Positions 1-12,309 are shown, numbered from the stretch's first letter. The stretch is DNA of 64,000 nt from Sophora flavescens (GCA_030762895.1 JAUPTC010000016.1:2108001-2172000), one strand, 5' to 3'. Notes: generated by a model not told the origin, from the sequence alone. Program-made: numbers and translations.

Positions 1-924
1 CAAAGAATCTTTCCCTCTTAAAAAACTTTTTACAAACCTTTTAAATCAGAGTTACGGATTTGTGGTCTCAGGATCTTTTACAATATCAATGAAGGGTTTA
101 TATAAAATCTTGAATTGGAAGATGATGAAGATAAGAAAGATTAATTCAGAATAGGTTCGTGTTCAAAACTCAGTAATAACAAAATACAGAAACTGATTAA
201 GCCTTTAAAGATTAAGAACAAGTTATGCAAGTTTCAGAAACAAGCATTAACAATCAAGAATGAACTTGCAGGTTTCAGTTTCAGTGATTAGTTCAGTTTC
301 ACCAATCAAGAATGGTTTTGATCAACTCAGTTTTGAACGCAGATAACATAAACTTGATTGCAATCAGACTCAGGTTTCAATACAGTTTATACAGATCAAG
401 AACAGAAATTATATTGAACTTTAAACATCAAAATTATAGGTTCTTGATCATAAACAGAAAGTAAGGAGTTTGAGTTTAGAGATACCACACAAACAGATTT
501 ATCCTGGTTCAGTCACCACCACTGTGACCTACATCTAGTCCCCACTCCACCTGTGGGATTTCACACACTATCACACAAGCTTTAGCCAGGTAGCTTGAAA
601 AACCTTTACACCACAGAGCACTCCTTCACCTCGAGATACCACACACTTGTAAAGATCCTCAATATTATTCCTTAGGGATACCTCACCCTAATCACTCAGA
701 GAGACTCCCTCTCTCTTTACAATCGAAAAGTAAAAAAAAATTGATTCCTAACTCTCAATAGTCAGATATACAAATTGAAGCACTTATGAGTATTGAAACA
801 CTCTTTTCACAATAAGCTCAATGAAGATGATGAATAATTTTCACAAATGATCTCTCAAATTGATTTCGTGTGTTTCTGATATTTTATGATATGTTATTCG
901 TTAAAAAGTGTTCCTTTGATCCCT

Positions 925-933
925 CTTTATATA
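925..933 (-). promoter_or_regulatory. Probable TATA box of the copia-type LTR
   Basis: The minus strand reads TATATAAAG, followed by GAGGGATCAAAGG. Its position, between the array-bearing U3-like part and the R/U5-like part, is what an LTR promoter would need. No start site can be placed from sequence alone. Confidence 0.4.
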
Positions 934-1180
934 AAAACAAGTTATAGTCGTTGGGATCAATCGAAACAGATTTGGATCTGATTTAACAGAATCTGTTTTC
1001 TTGATTCTGGTTCTTGAAATAAGATTCTACATCTGTTCTTAGCATTCGCGTCCATCTTGAAAATAACCGCATCCATCTAGTCATTAAGATTTTACATTAG
1101 GACGGGCTAGTAGACGAGCTCCATATGCCATGTCATTGGACGGAGCTTCTCATCAAGGACTTAGCAAGTCCAACGACTTG

Positions 1181-1413
1181 TGTGGACGAGTGCTTCTGTC
1201 ACTTTAGTGGACGAGCACTTCTGTCACTTTAGTGGACGAGCACTTGGCACTTTAGTGGACGAGCGCTTCTGTCACTTGTGTTGGACGAGCGCTTTTATTA
1301 CTTCAGTGGATGAGTGCTTCTATCACTTGTTGGACGAGCGCTTCAATCACTTGTGTTTGGACAAGCGCTTGTATTACTTCAGTGTTGGACGAGCGCTTTG
1401 GACGAGCACTTCT
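1181..1413. repeat. Degenerate minisatellite, about 10 units of 23-27 bp
   Basis: Units follow the pattern TGGACGAGCGCTTCTGTCAC plus a variable TTYAG or TTGTGT tail. About ten units are visible, with length variation and substitutions. It lies in the U3-like part of the minus-strand LTR, upstream of the TATA box, where tandem arrays often act as enhancer-like sequence. No function is shown here. Confidence 0.8.
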
Positions 1414-1774
1414 TATTTCCAAAAATCATTTTCATTAACGAAAACTTATTCCTTTTAATGCAGGTTATGAAAATTGATTTTCTTCATGCATCTTTTTAGT
1501 TGAGCTATTTGTGAATAAGAGATTTCATCTCTTACAAATCATCTAAGACTTAAATCTAATTTCTCCTTTAAGCTCTTGTCTTGATGATTCCTTGATCTTT
1601 GTCTTTGATTTTTTTATTTCTTCAAGTTCTTCCTTGAATGTTCTCCTTTGATTGCTCACCGAACTTGTTGTTTACCGCTTGATACCTGTCTTTGCAATTT
1701 GACACTAAAACACTTGTATACACATTAAGTTGTATTTGTCATATATCAAAATCTCTAAGTCATTGAGTCTAACA

Positions 1775-2818
1775 GATAAGGCATGATATGAGAGATGCTT
1801 TTTTTGTGATTGATGAAAACTGTGATTTTTTTTTCAACAACTCTTTGATTTTTCGCTCCTTAGAGTTTTGATTGCAGCCGAGATTGAGGATGAGCTAGGG
1901 TGAGACTCTTTGATTTTGATTATCACTTGCTTGCTCAACTGATGTTTTGTTTCTTGGCTGAGATATGCTTATTTGTAATGATTACCCAATGGATGAGATT
2001 GTTGATCAACTTTCAAGATGTGACTTGCCCCAGTCCTCATGTTTTGGGAGCCTTTCATGACTTGTCCTCTCAAAATGCCCCAGTTTGTCGATTTGAAGAG
2101 ACTTCTTGTACTTTGCTTGTATTTGACCCTAATTTTTGCGTAGGTCGCTCTTTACGAGTTTTCAGTCTACCGGGTCGCTCTAACTTTTGCCTAGACTGCC
2201 TTTTCAAGTTTTCAGTCTAGCGAGCCTTTTTGTTTGTTTTTTATTTTCTTTTTCTTTTTTTGATTTCGATATTTTTTGTTGTTTTTTTTATGTGGACAAA
2301 TTTGCCACCCTTATTTATGAGGATCAAGATTCTTACTTGAATTACCAATTGAGGATGCCATTTTCTTCCTAGTATTCAGAATTCTTCTAACCAGAGTTGT
2401 TCATTAGATGGTTATATTGTACTGTTGAACTCATGTTTACCTTACCTGAAGCATCATGTAACAAACTTGCATGGATTCAAAAAGTATGACAGGAAAGGAC
2501 ATTATTGCCTAAACAACTTCTTGATTGGTGTTGGAAGTTGGATGAGTCAAACGGTATTGATAGCAAGGTGCACAAGAGGTGATATGGAGGTCAGAAGGGT
2601 GTTGCCCCAGTTTGGATTGATTTGGTCATGGCGATTGACTCGACATATGTTGCTTGGGGACAATTTTGCCTCATAACAAGTCCCTTGAGAATTGAGTGGC
2701 CTTAGTGTAGGGCACTTGATAAGGAAAACTTGAGAATGGTGTTGCCCTAGTGTAGGGTATCCAATAATGGAAATGCTCTAGGATAAGGCCGTTGAAAGCA
2801 CAATTTTGCCCCATGTAG
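1775..2818 (-). mobile_element. Base-layer Ogre/Tat-like internal sequence, left part
   Basis: Non-coding T-rich sequence with the recurring phrase TTGCCCCAGT and a repeated TCGCTCTAACTTTTGCCTAG motif followed by TCTAGCGAG at about 2118-2223. The same motif resumes at 19880-19927, beyond element A, which supports one sequence split by A. I see no intact gene. Assignment to the minus-strand Ogre-like element depends on the primer site at 22452-22469. Confidence 0.45.
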
Positions 2819-4979
2819 TGTAACATGCGGTTTTTCACTATTTACTGTTTTAATATCGGTAAAATAAACATAAATTTTAATAATTTTATTTGTAAACCTA
2901 GAAAATGATTTTGGATAAACCAAGGTCACATTCATACTCTACTTTACTGTAGAGAGCTACGATTAAATTTTGGGTCGAAAATTCAGACGACACCCGGTCT
3001 GCGATTTAATGACAGTGAGAATTTTACTGCTCAAATGACCTAATTTTAATTCATGAACGAAAAACTGAAGGTTTTTATGAAGTTTCCAACTTATTTGGCT
3101 ATTTTAAAATTTTTCACTTAAAAAGTGAAATAATATATATTATGCTGGCGTTATACGAAATCGGGTAAACGACGGAGCTGAAAACGGGATTTGCGGGACC
3201 CGCTAATGGATAAAGGACGTGTCAAATCATGATGAGTCACAAGGGGTGAGTCATAGGATGACTCCTCATTGTCATGATGGATTTTAGGAGGAAATTACTA
3301 GTTTGTCCTTAATGTTGGTTTTATTCACAAGTTTGCCATTGTACAAGACTACCATTTGGCCCTTGAAAATTTGCACTTTGGACCCAATTGTCCCTCCATA
3401 CCCACGGCCCAAACCCCTTCAAGAGCCCATGCTCACTTCTATAAAAGGCCTAAGTCATCATCTTCTTCAACCTTTGTTCATTTCCACCATTAAAACACTA
3501 AGTTACATAAGCTTGTTTTGTGAAGGAAGTAGGAGACTTCATGCCAAGTTTTTGATTCCAAGAGGTAAACCATGCTCATCTCCCTTATTTAGCATCATGT
3601 TCTTCAATTACGTTTGTGTTTTGAAGTCTTTCTCAATATGATGCATATTAGGGTTTCTAGATTCAAATATTCATAGAAAATCATAGGAAAATCCACTGAG
3701 CATGAAACCAATTTATATGATCCTATTATCATCTCTATATTCTAGATCTATGAGCTTGAATCAAACAAATTTTTTTAACCTATTTAACCTAAAGAGACCG
3801 AACCTAGGTATTTGTGCAGGATTTTGTTCATTTTCTTTACATGATTCAATCTTACAAGTCATATAGGTATTGGATCTATGTTGTTTGAACTAAATCAAGG
3901 TCTCTAAGCCATATTAGTTGTCATGGCCGAAATTTAATAGTTTGAGGATTGGAAGATTTAATTTCAATATTTGTACCATGATTCTTGATTTAGGGTTTTA
4001 AGTGATTTTGAATCATTGATCCAAGAGTTTAGAAATTTTAGAGATTTCTAACCCCCAAAGTCAGCCCTAGGTTGAAACCAACATATAGGATTATAGGTTT
4101 GATTAAGTTGTTTGTTTGTTAATTGATTGTTGTGTTTAATGAAGGATAAGCTAGATTATCGTGTGCGCGCGTTATCGACATTACTTGGATTTCCGGCGGA
4201 TCGTTTATCAGAGACATTTTATTTTCAGGTTAGGGGAGTACCTGAGGGATTTTTCCGATAGCTATATGCTATTTGTTTGTTGTCTGTATAATTTAGTTGG
4301 TGTTAATTATTTTCTGTAGTGTGAAATCATCTGTTTTGTAATTATCTGCTTTTAAATATTTATTTATCTGCATTTAATTGTTATTATATGTTGTTGCATG
4401 TCATTAGTTGATATGTGATGTATTATTGACATGATTTTTATTGATGTGGATTGTGGATTGTAAAGCCTGACAGTGGTCAGTGCTCAATTAATAATGAGGT
4501 TAAAAGCGTTAAAAAGGCTTTTATGGGATAATGAGTTTTAATTGATGAGAAATAGTAATATAATATTAATTAAGTATTTTGGTTGGTTGAAAATGAGAAA
4601 AATTTGAAAATAATATTATTTTAATGATTTAACAACGTAAGAGTGTTTTATGAGTCATAGTGAGGACGTAATCGTGAAAATATTTTTGCCCTGCTAATTT
4701 ATACCTAAGAAATTTCTAAATATTAGAAAATGTTGTTTTAAGAGAAAAAGTTTCAAAAATAATTTTATTAGTGTTGGAAAATTTTTTTACTATAAAAGTC
4801 ATGTTTTGACCGAAAAACGTTTTTAAAATGTCAAACGACGGACAATTCCATCACTATTTACAAAAGTATTCTTAAAAGGGGTAATGTAACACCTCGAGAT
4901 TCACCCTTATGTTTATAGGTGTAGTTCTGGCATGTATATGTTTGATATTTATGTATATGTGTATATATTATTGCATATG

Positions 4980-4981
<2 letters not shown>

Positions 4982-5006
<25 letters not shown>
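4982..5006. repeat. (TA)n microsatellite
   Basis: About twelve TA units near the start of element B. Confidence 0.9.
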
Positions 5007-5010
<4 letters not shown>

Positions 5011-6441
5011 TAATATATGATTATTTGCATTAATATGAGATTGTGTCTCTTAATGTTTGATTTTATATGTTACTATATGATATGTGATTTTATTAATAAT
5101 ACGCGATTAAGAATGATATGATAAGATATCGTGTGATTTAGTATTTAAATAGAGATAGTGTTATTCTTAGATTTTAGCCCCTCAACCAATCATATTTGAG
5201 TCCTTATCAATATAGGATCATCCTCCTTTTGTTTATATCTTAAGATCTTATCATAATCTCCTAAGGATCCCATCTAGGAATAACTACCAAATCTGTTGCT
5301 AAACTTCCATCGAACTTTTGACCATCCTAGAGTCCGATTTAGGATTCGATCTTTAGACATTAATTTGTAGATATTTCTCTGCTCTTTCTAACGACACCAA
5401 TAACGCCTCAATCGGAAACTTGTAGCTCAAGTTATGATCAAAATACCGAACTGTATGCAGTTTGGGCTGAAATAGGAACCCGTTATGACCCAAACTCATA
5501 TATATACCATTAAACTCGACCTAAACCTAGTTTACACGACCCCAACACTCAGATAACTGCCTCCCTCCTTCCTCTTTGAATCCTTATGATTTTTTCCCCT
5601 AAAACTCTCTCTAAGGAACCCGTTCTTGCACCGTTCTTAACTGCTTCTTGATAGGAGAACATCGCTACGAATAGGGTTTGTTGTGCTTGCTGTTTGGGAC
5701 TTTAGAAAAGGTAAAATTCATGCACCTTGTCCCTTGTGTTCTTTCTTTCAAGTTATTAATCTCTTCCTTTTGATTTCTTGGTCTAAGAGTCTAATTAAGG
5801 TGTTTCCTTGTTGTTCTTGAGGTCGTAGATAAGTGTTTTTGAGACGAGACCCTAGAGGACCCTCTTTCTCCTTTTGAAACGCGAACCTCATACCAGGTAT
5901 GGGAGAAGAATAGTGTATACACCAGGCTAGGGATTAACGTAAGATGAGGGGTTCCTATAGCCCCGTTTATTTTTTTTATAATGTATCGATGTCATGATCT
6001 GCTTGGTTGTATGACTGGATTGTTTATATGTTTAATTGGATTAATTGGTATGCCTATTTGTTATAATTGTTGAGTTGTTCATGACGTGTTATGCCTATTG
6101 AATTGTCTTATGCCATGAGTTTTGGTTGAATTATTGTGAATACCCATGATTATGAATGTTGTTGTTATGACATGGATTGTGTTGATCACATTGACTGAAT
6201 ATGTTGTTGATGATGATGTTACCGTTATGTTGAATATGTTAATAGGACCCTAATCGGATTTAATTAGGACTCTTAGTTAACTTAGGAATTAAGGGATTAA
6301 TTCCCCAAAGCTTCATAAGACATGAACTGTGTTAGTGAGGGGTGAGGTTTCATGCCGAATGTTTTAGTTAAGACCCTAAGATCTGATTTGAGAGAATTAG
6401 GGAGCCTAAACTCCAAGAACACGTTGAATACTTCCCAGAAA

Positions 6442-6614
6442 AGTACGGCGCTTCCCATGAGCACGGTCGTGCTGAACAGGGAGCACGACCATGTTCCCAG
6501 TTAAATTCTGGAAAACAGGCCGAGTATTGAGCACGGTCGTGCAGGACAGTGAGCACGACCGTGCTCCACTTAAGTGGCAGCACGACCGTGCTGGGGGTTT
6601 AGTACGCCCGTGCT
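6442..6614. repeat. Cluster of 14-bp near-palindromes AGCACGRYCGTGCT
   Basis: AGCACGGTCGTGCT or its reverse complement AGCACGACCGTGCT occurs at 6460-6473, 6552-6565 and 6579-6592, with a 13-bp match at 6530-6542. Weaker versions lie at 6442-6453, 6482-6495 and 6601-6614. Each unit is a 6-bp stem around GT or AC. Orientations are mixed, so longer hairpins between units are also possible. Confidence 0.85.
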
Positions 6615-7983
6615 TCCCTCTACTGGTAATTAAAGAGGTGCTTACCCCAATTATCCCCAGATGATGTAATAATACACTAATCAAATGATAACAAGTTAGA
6701 AAACTTAATTAAAGATTAATTAAGATAACAAAGACTGATAAGCTGGTTAAGTCGGTACTCGATGGGTTACCGCACGTTGTCACACTTTGGTTCTTTTTGG
6801 CCAAGGGGACCTTGACCCCGTGGTTTGGGTCTAAGGTGTTAATGTTGATGTTGGTGATAAGTCTTGGGTGCTTTTAGGCTCAAGTAAAGGAGGTGGTTGC
6901 CTTGTGTGTTGTTGTGCCATTTGCATAGAGCATTGGAGTTGATGTTGAGGGGGATCGTTCAACATAGGGGAGGTCGTCCTAGTTAAGATAATCTCGCCCA
7001 AGTCTCGGGTGGTTCACTCATGGTTTGGTGAATCGTGCTCCCCCGAGGTGGCATAACCAGTTATGATACGTCGGCTATCCAAGGGGTTCCTCCATGGTTT
7101 GGGTAACTACTGGTGTTGGTGATTTTTGGCCAATACGAATATGTAAATCCGAAGTTGACTTCCTGAGTTAGTTGGATCCACATGCATTGATGGAGTAGGG
7201 TTGTGTTGCACTGCATAACATATGTTGGATGATTAACATGTTATGATATTATATGATGATGTTTATATATTGTATATTGTGAAATTGCTATGCCATGCTA
7301 TGATGTATGTTCATCTTATCCGATATTCCCATGCCGTTGTGATTACATGATTTCTTACTCCCTGTTTTCCTGTTTCTGTTGTTGCATGTATTTCCTTATA
7401 CAGAGGACAGTGAGCAGCCAGCGGAGGAGTGACTCTAAGGAGCCACGACTCTAGTTAGAATGCTTAGTTATAGTTGTTAGTTTTGTTAGTTATTTCAGTT
7501 TGTTTACATGATGTATCCGAATTTTTGGTTATGCCAGCTTTGTATGTGACATCGCGGTTGAGTTTTTCTTTATCTGTCTTGTTTATGTTTTATTGTTTTA
7601 AAACTATGTTATTTCCACGTTGTTTTCATTGAGACATGAAACCTTTGTATCCAATTTTTTATTTTAATCAAATAAATGCATGTTTTATAATTACCACTTT
7701 TAAGTAAATGTTTTATATTAACATGCGGGGTAGAAGGGTGTCACATTTAGTCATGTAACACCCGGGTGCCGACGAGGGCGGGGAGTGGTCACCGGTGCAA
7801 GAAGGCACGAACAAGGAGTGGCTCCTGGCAGGCTTCTAGGCGGAGGGACACATGAATGAACCGATTATACACCCGAATGAGAAGGATCTTGAGACTGTGT
7901 AGGTGTAGGACTATACAGTTGAGGAAGGCTTATATGAATTTATTGGTACTACCTATACTAACAAGATACATCTTCTTTTCGGG

Positions 7984-8069
7984 AGCCCATCACTTAAGAA
8001 CTCCACAGTTAAGCATGCTTGACTTGGAGCAATTCTAGGATGGGTGACCTCCTGGGAAATTTTCCTGGG
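7984..8069 (+). other. 5S rRNA-like block in Cassandra LTR 1
   Basis: The block matches the middle and 3' part of plant 5S rRNA, including AAGAACTCCACAGTTAAGC, an A-box-like AAGCATGCTTGACTTGG at 8011-8027 and a C-box-like GGATGGGTGACCTCCTGGGA at 8038-8057. These are the internal RNA polymerase III promoter parts. The 5' third of 5S is not recognisable, so this is not a functional 5S gene. Confidence 0.85.
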
Positions 8070-8160
8070 AAGCGTGTGAGTGAGGACAAAGCACGTTGAA
8101 AAGACTCGTGTTGGTCTGTGGGGACATTTGTCAATCCATAGAGCAGCCAGGGATGTTACA

Positions 8161-8231
8161 AATGGTATCAGAGTGTCACCTCTCCCAGTACGATGTGGTT
8201 CGGGGACGAACCAAGCGGAAGCTGGTAGGCA
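8161..8231 (+). other. Cassandra internal region with primer-binding site
   Basis: TGGTATCAGAG at 8163-8173 matches the initiator-Met primer site. A perfect 7-bp stem TGGTTCG/CGAACCA closes a GGGA loop at about 8196-8213. The last 20 bp before LTR 2 would have to hold the polypurine tract (GCGGAAGCTGGTAGG-like). Confidence 0.75.
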
Positions 8232-8460
8232 TGTAACACCCGGGTGCCGACGAGGGAGGGGAATGGTCGCCGGTGCAAGAAGGCACGGACAAGGAGCGGC
8301 CCCTGGCAGGCTTCTAGGCGGAGGGACACATGAATGAACCGATTACACACCCGAATGAGAGGGATCCCGAGACTATGTAGGTATGGGACGATACAATTGA
8401 GGAAGGCTTATATGAATTGATTGGTACTACCTATATCAACAAGATGCATATTTTTTCGGG

Positions 8461-8546
8461 AGCCCATCACTTAAGAACTCCACAGTTAAGCCAGCTTGAC
8501 TTGGAGCAATTCTGGGATGGGTGACCTCCTGGGAAGTTTTCCCAAG
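8461..8546 (+). other. 5S rRNA-like block in Cassandra LTR 2
   Basis: This is the second copy of the 5S-like block, with the same A-box and C-box landmarks. The C-box region reads GGGATGGGTGACCTCCTGGG. It differs from copy 1 at several positions, for example GCCAGCTTG instead of GCATGCTTG in the A-box. Confidence 0.82.
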
Positions 8547-8937
8547 AAGCGTGTGAGTGAGGACAAAGCACGCTAAAAAGACCCGTGTTAGTCTGTGGGG
8601 ACAGTCGTCAATCCATAGAGTAGTCAGGGATGTTACATGTAACATTGAGTAATACCGATAAATTGTCTCAAATGATGTTTCCAAGTTCAAAATATAGATT
8701 TTTGAACAAAAATGAGTTTTAAGGGATTTTGACAATTTTACAAAACGAATTTCCAATGTAAAAGGATTTTCGGTAAACAACGGGTTATTTCCGTCAACTT
8801 GGATAAGTTGAGGAAACTTTGGTTTTGTTTTGTGTTTCACATAAAAAAAATGTTGTTAAATTAAAAGACGAACCTAGCTGCCGAAATATCGGTGTCTAGA
8901 GTTCTATGATATGGACCCGGGGTCCGAAAGCTAAAGT

Positions 8938-9085
8938 TAGGGGTGTAATTGGATCGGTTTGGTTCGGATTTGAGGGAAAACAGTGTCCGAACCAATCAAA
9001 ATTGTTCAGTTCGGTTCGGTTTTTGACATTTTCTGTTAGCAGACCCGAACCAATCCGAACCGATCATGTTCGGATCGGATCGTCG
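8938..9085. repeat. hAT left subterminal repeats
   Basis: Next to the left inverted repeat, GGTTCGG and CCGAACC motifs recur in both orientations (for example GTTCGGTTCGGTTTTTG and CCGAACCAATCCGAACCG). Ac-type transposases bind subterminal repeats of this sort; binding here is inferred. Confidence 0.7.
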
Positions 9086-10019
9086 GGTTCCCGCATTTAA
9101 AAAAAAAAAAAGTTTTCTCCTATTATTCCTGTTTCACCTATTTCGATTTCCATTTCTCCTGAATGCAAATTACATATCCCACATCAAATCTAGTTTACTC
9201 CCCAAAAACCAACACAACATCTAACACAAAAAATCCACAACACCATATGATTCCAGAATGATAGAATTCCAAAACAAAAATCAACACAGCACCATATGAT
9301 TCCAGAATTGCAGAACTGTGGCACAGCACCATATGTTGTTATAGTTGTGTCATTACATTGTACAAATAGTCCAAACATAAAAGCAGGGAAATGCAATACT
9401 AAAATCAAAGTGTTCACCAAACCAAAATACATAAAATTTAGCCAAGGTGACCAATATCATTGAAGCTCAACAAGCTATTCTTAATCACATGGCTGCCAAA
9501 GTTGGAGTTGTCTTTTTCAACTATAAGGCGTGTAAGGAGTGCAACAAAGCAGCAGAAAAAGATTTAACTTGGCTTCAAGAACTTCAAACCCAAAAGGCTA
9601 CATTTAAAACAACCTTTCAAGAAGTAACCTAACTCCTGCAATATATGAACACATCAAGATCCAAACAGTAATGTGTCCTGGTCAAGAGGAAAGAGTACCA
9701 TGAGCTCATCTAATTTCAAATCAAAATACTCATTAAGTATCAACAACTTGTTAAACTAAATTTTGCAATGAAACTCAAGTTGTACCTCTGAACAAAAACT
9801 CAAGTTGTCCCTTCAAGAAACGGTTGCTTTGAAACAAGTTGTACCTGAACAAAAAAAAGGGAAACACTAAATACATGTTTATAATGAATGAAGTGTAAAA
9901 CAACAAAATAATAAGTTACCTTAATCCAAGGCCATAAACTGACTACTAGTGTTCCCAATATCCTGATGCAATACATTTATCTCTGGAAGCTCTAATAATA
10001 TAATAATACAAAAAATATA
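9086..10019. other. hAT non-coding sequence downstream of the transposase
   Basis: AT-rich sequence with an imperfect repeat, CACCATATGATTCCAGAAT, at about 9242 and 9291. Nothing recognisable is coded. It would hold the transposase 3' UTR and terminator. Confidence 0.5.
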
Positions 10020-12148
10020 TTAGAAAGTCTGAAAGATATCAAATTCAATGATAAAATAATTAATAAACTTTTTACCTGAATCATCTTCAGCCATATGACT
10101 TTGTAGATTATCAACTTTTTCATCTTTACTCTTCAACCAATTTTGAGTACAAATCAAAGCCTCTACTGTGGAGGGATGCAATGAACTACGGTATGGGTCA
10201 AGAACACGACCCCCGATACTAAATGCGGACTCAGATGACACAGTAGACACCAGGATAGCTAATATGTCCCTAGCCATTCGAGAAAGAACATGATACTTCA
10301 CCGTCTTACCTCTCCACCATTTGAGAATATCAAAATCATCACAATAGTCTTCCACATCATCTTCAATATATCTTTCCAACTCATTTCTCTTCAGCTCACC
10401 TTGCTTCCTCCTTACCTTTCGTATGAACGCACCTTTACATGATATTTCACTCTCGTCGTTTTGACCACCTTGTGCTTGAAGAGTACTATTCGAGGGTTGG
10501 GCATTAGAATCACAAGCATCATTGGGAATAGGATACCAAACAACATACTGAGAAAATATTTTTTTTATAAGATCTTTCAATTTTTTTAATACTTCCAACA
10601 CAATAGCCATATCCGAACTGAATACCTGATCCAAACAGCACTCAAAATACTCCAATTTATATCTAGGGTCAAGGAAAATAGCCACCAACAACAGATAATT
10701 CAAATGCTCAATGTCCCAATATTTGTCAAATTTTATTTTCATATTTGATGACATCCTATACAGCACCTCATCATCACTTTGCATCCACTTATTCAATGTA
10801 GCTTGGATTTCACACCACTTATCAAAGAAGCCATTAGAAGTGACATGCAATGATGCAGAAAAAGTAAGGGTAGCATCATAGAAAATCTTTAAAAATTTAG
10901 TGAAAACACGAGCACGATTCCAATCATCAATAAGAGGAGCACCCCCTTCACTATCAACAAATGCTACATAAGAGTGGTCATCAAATTGTAAGCGAACAAA
11001 TGCCTTTTCATACTTTTCAGCTATGTCCAACATCAAATAAGTGGAATTCCACCTAGTTGGCACATCAAGCACAAGCATTTGACCCATGGTTATGTTTGCC
11101 TCATCGACACACCTCTTAAAAGAGGCCAATCTTTATGGAGATGACCTCACATACTTTCAAGAAGCCCTTATCTTTGAAATAGAACTATCTAGTTCCTTCA
11201 ACCCATCACTTACAATTAAGTTCAAGATGTGAGCACTACATCTCATATGCAAATACTCCCCTTTCAATATGGTAGTACATTTCCAATCATCCATGCCTCT
11301 AACCAAATATGACATGGTTGTGGTGTTAGCACTAGCATTATCTACGGTTACAGTGCAAATCTTGGTAATACCCCAATCTTTTATGCATTTCTCTAAAGCT
11401 TTTCCTATGGTTTCCCCCCTATGGTCTGCAATCAAACCAAAACTCATTATCTTCTTTTGCAATTCCCACCCCTCATCAATAAAATGGGCAGTCACACACA
11501 TATAATTCATGTTTTGAATGGAAGTCCAAGTATCGGTTGTAAGGGAAACCATTTGATAGTTTTGTTCCAAGAAAGATTTCAAAAGTACTTTCTCACCCAT
11601 AAAGAGTTGCATGCAATCCTTTGCCATGGTCACACGACTAGGGATTTTAAATCGAGGTTGAGCCACACTCATGAAAGCTCTAAACCCGAGGTTATCGACA
11701 AACTTAAAAGGGAGCTCATCCATTATTATCAACTTAGCCAAAGCCTCTCTGCATTCATCTTGCTTAAACTCAACAAGCCTCATAGATACAGTGTTATCAT
11801 TCTCACTTTGTTTTCCTACGGCAATCGTTTTTTGCTTCTTATCGGTGTTACTTGGGTTTTCAGTACACTTATTCATATGTTTGTTGAGGTTGGAAGTCCC
11901 ATGATTACTACTATTGCAAGCATAATGTTGCCACAATAGATACAGATAGCCTTATCACCCTCTTTCTTAAAATGATTCCAAGCCATAGATGGAGGTCTAT
12001 TGGGCTTTTGTTTGACACGTACCTCTGGTGCAGGCTGTGCAGATTGACCTTCAACCTGAGGTATCTCACTGACACTCAAAGTTGTTTCTGTTGGAGGAGT
12101 AGGTGCACTAGAAATTTGAGTCCCAGCTGTATCTTGATTCTCAGTCAT
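10020..12148 (-). pseudogene. hAT transposase (BED zinc finger, RNase-H-like core, hAT dimerisation domain), broken
   Basis: The reading frame starts at ATG 12146-12148 and spans about 700 codons, the usual length for Ac-type transposases. The N-terminal BED zinc finger begins ICIYCG and continues HGTSNLNKHMNKC, but a 1-nt frameshift near 11925-11935 separates the halves. Two in-frame stops (TGA then TAA, about 11128-11160) split the middle. The catalytic core shows TTDTWTS and TVDNASAN, consistent with the two Asp positions. The C-terminal hAT dimerisation region shows WW, then SSESAFSIGGRVLDPYRSSL at the end of the core. At least three lesions make it inactive. Confidence 0.9.
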
Positions 12149-12309
12149 TTTGCACCAAACCTAAGGAATTAAGGAATGCACACAAGAAGCATAGATCAGA
12201 AAGAAAGAATCAATGATTCAAATAACCATAAAATAAAAAAAATCCCAAAATCAAAAATTTAAAAACCCTAAAATCAAAAATCCCTAAATGCACAAATTGG
12301 GTACCAATC

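Larger units (their letters stand above)
1..1774 (-). mobile_element. Partial copia-type LTR (minus strand)
   Basis: Read on the minus strand, a sequence starting TGTTAGACTC at 1774 behaves like an LTR. An upstream part holds a tandem array, then a TATA box at 925-933, then a transcribed-type region. The stretch at about 480-720 resembles the R/U5 of Sire/Maximus-type copia LTRs, with repeated GTGTGGTATCTC-like phrases and a CACAGTGGTGGTGACTGAACC-like segment. No primer-binding site is seen between 1 and 480, so the LTR's 3' end is either unrecognised or left of the window. There is no coding sequence. The copia assignment rests on remembered resemblance and is moderate. The right boundary at 1774 follows from the TG start; no target duplication can be checked. 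Confidence 0.5.
4885..7745 (+). mobile_element. Element B: lone LTR-like segment
   Basis: It starts TGTAACACCTCGAG and ends GGGTGTCACA, the expected form of a Ty3-type LTR of about 2.9 kb. It is followed by TTTAG, a usual start of internal sequence, and then by Cassandra. The left flank GTAA (4881-4884) is repeated at 8639-8642, after Cassandra, but not directly after B. The B-plus-Cassandra block therefore looks like one insertion or a rearranged pair. No gene is seen. Confidence 0.6.
7754..8637 (+). mobile_element. Cassandra-type TRIM retrotransposon
   Basis: Two LTRs of about 407 bp (7754-8160 and 8232-8637) begin TGTAACACCC and end GATGTTACA. They flank only 71 bp containing an initiator-Met-type primer site. 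Each LTR carries a 5S rRNA-like block, which is the defining trait of Cassandra TRIMs. Total length is 884 bp, near the top of the family's usual range. There is no coding capacity, so movement would need proteins from another element. The two LTRs differ by scattered substitutions. No 5 bp target duplication is seen directly around it. Confidence 0.85.

Noticed and set aside
1181..1413. CRISPR-like direct repeats
   Set aside because: Units abut with no unique spacers, vary in length, and lie in a plant LTR.
3303..3641. A 112-codon open frame found again at 16825-17163
   Set aside because: The two are the same position in the two LTRs of element A. Duplication of the LTR explains the match, and no domain is seen.
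7984..8546. Functional 5S rRNA genes
   Set aside because: The 5' third of 5S is missing and both copies sit inside Cassandra LTRs.
9447..9632. 61-codon open frame in the hAT
   Set aside because: Opposite strand to the transposase, no motif, in the non-coding tail of the element.
11269..11939. Plus-strand open frames opposite the hAT transposase
   Set aside because: They are antisense shadows of a well-supported transposase.
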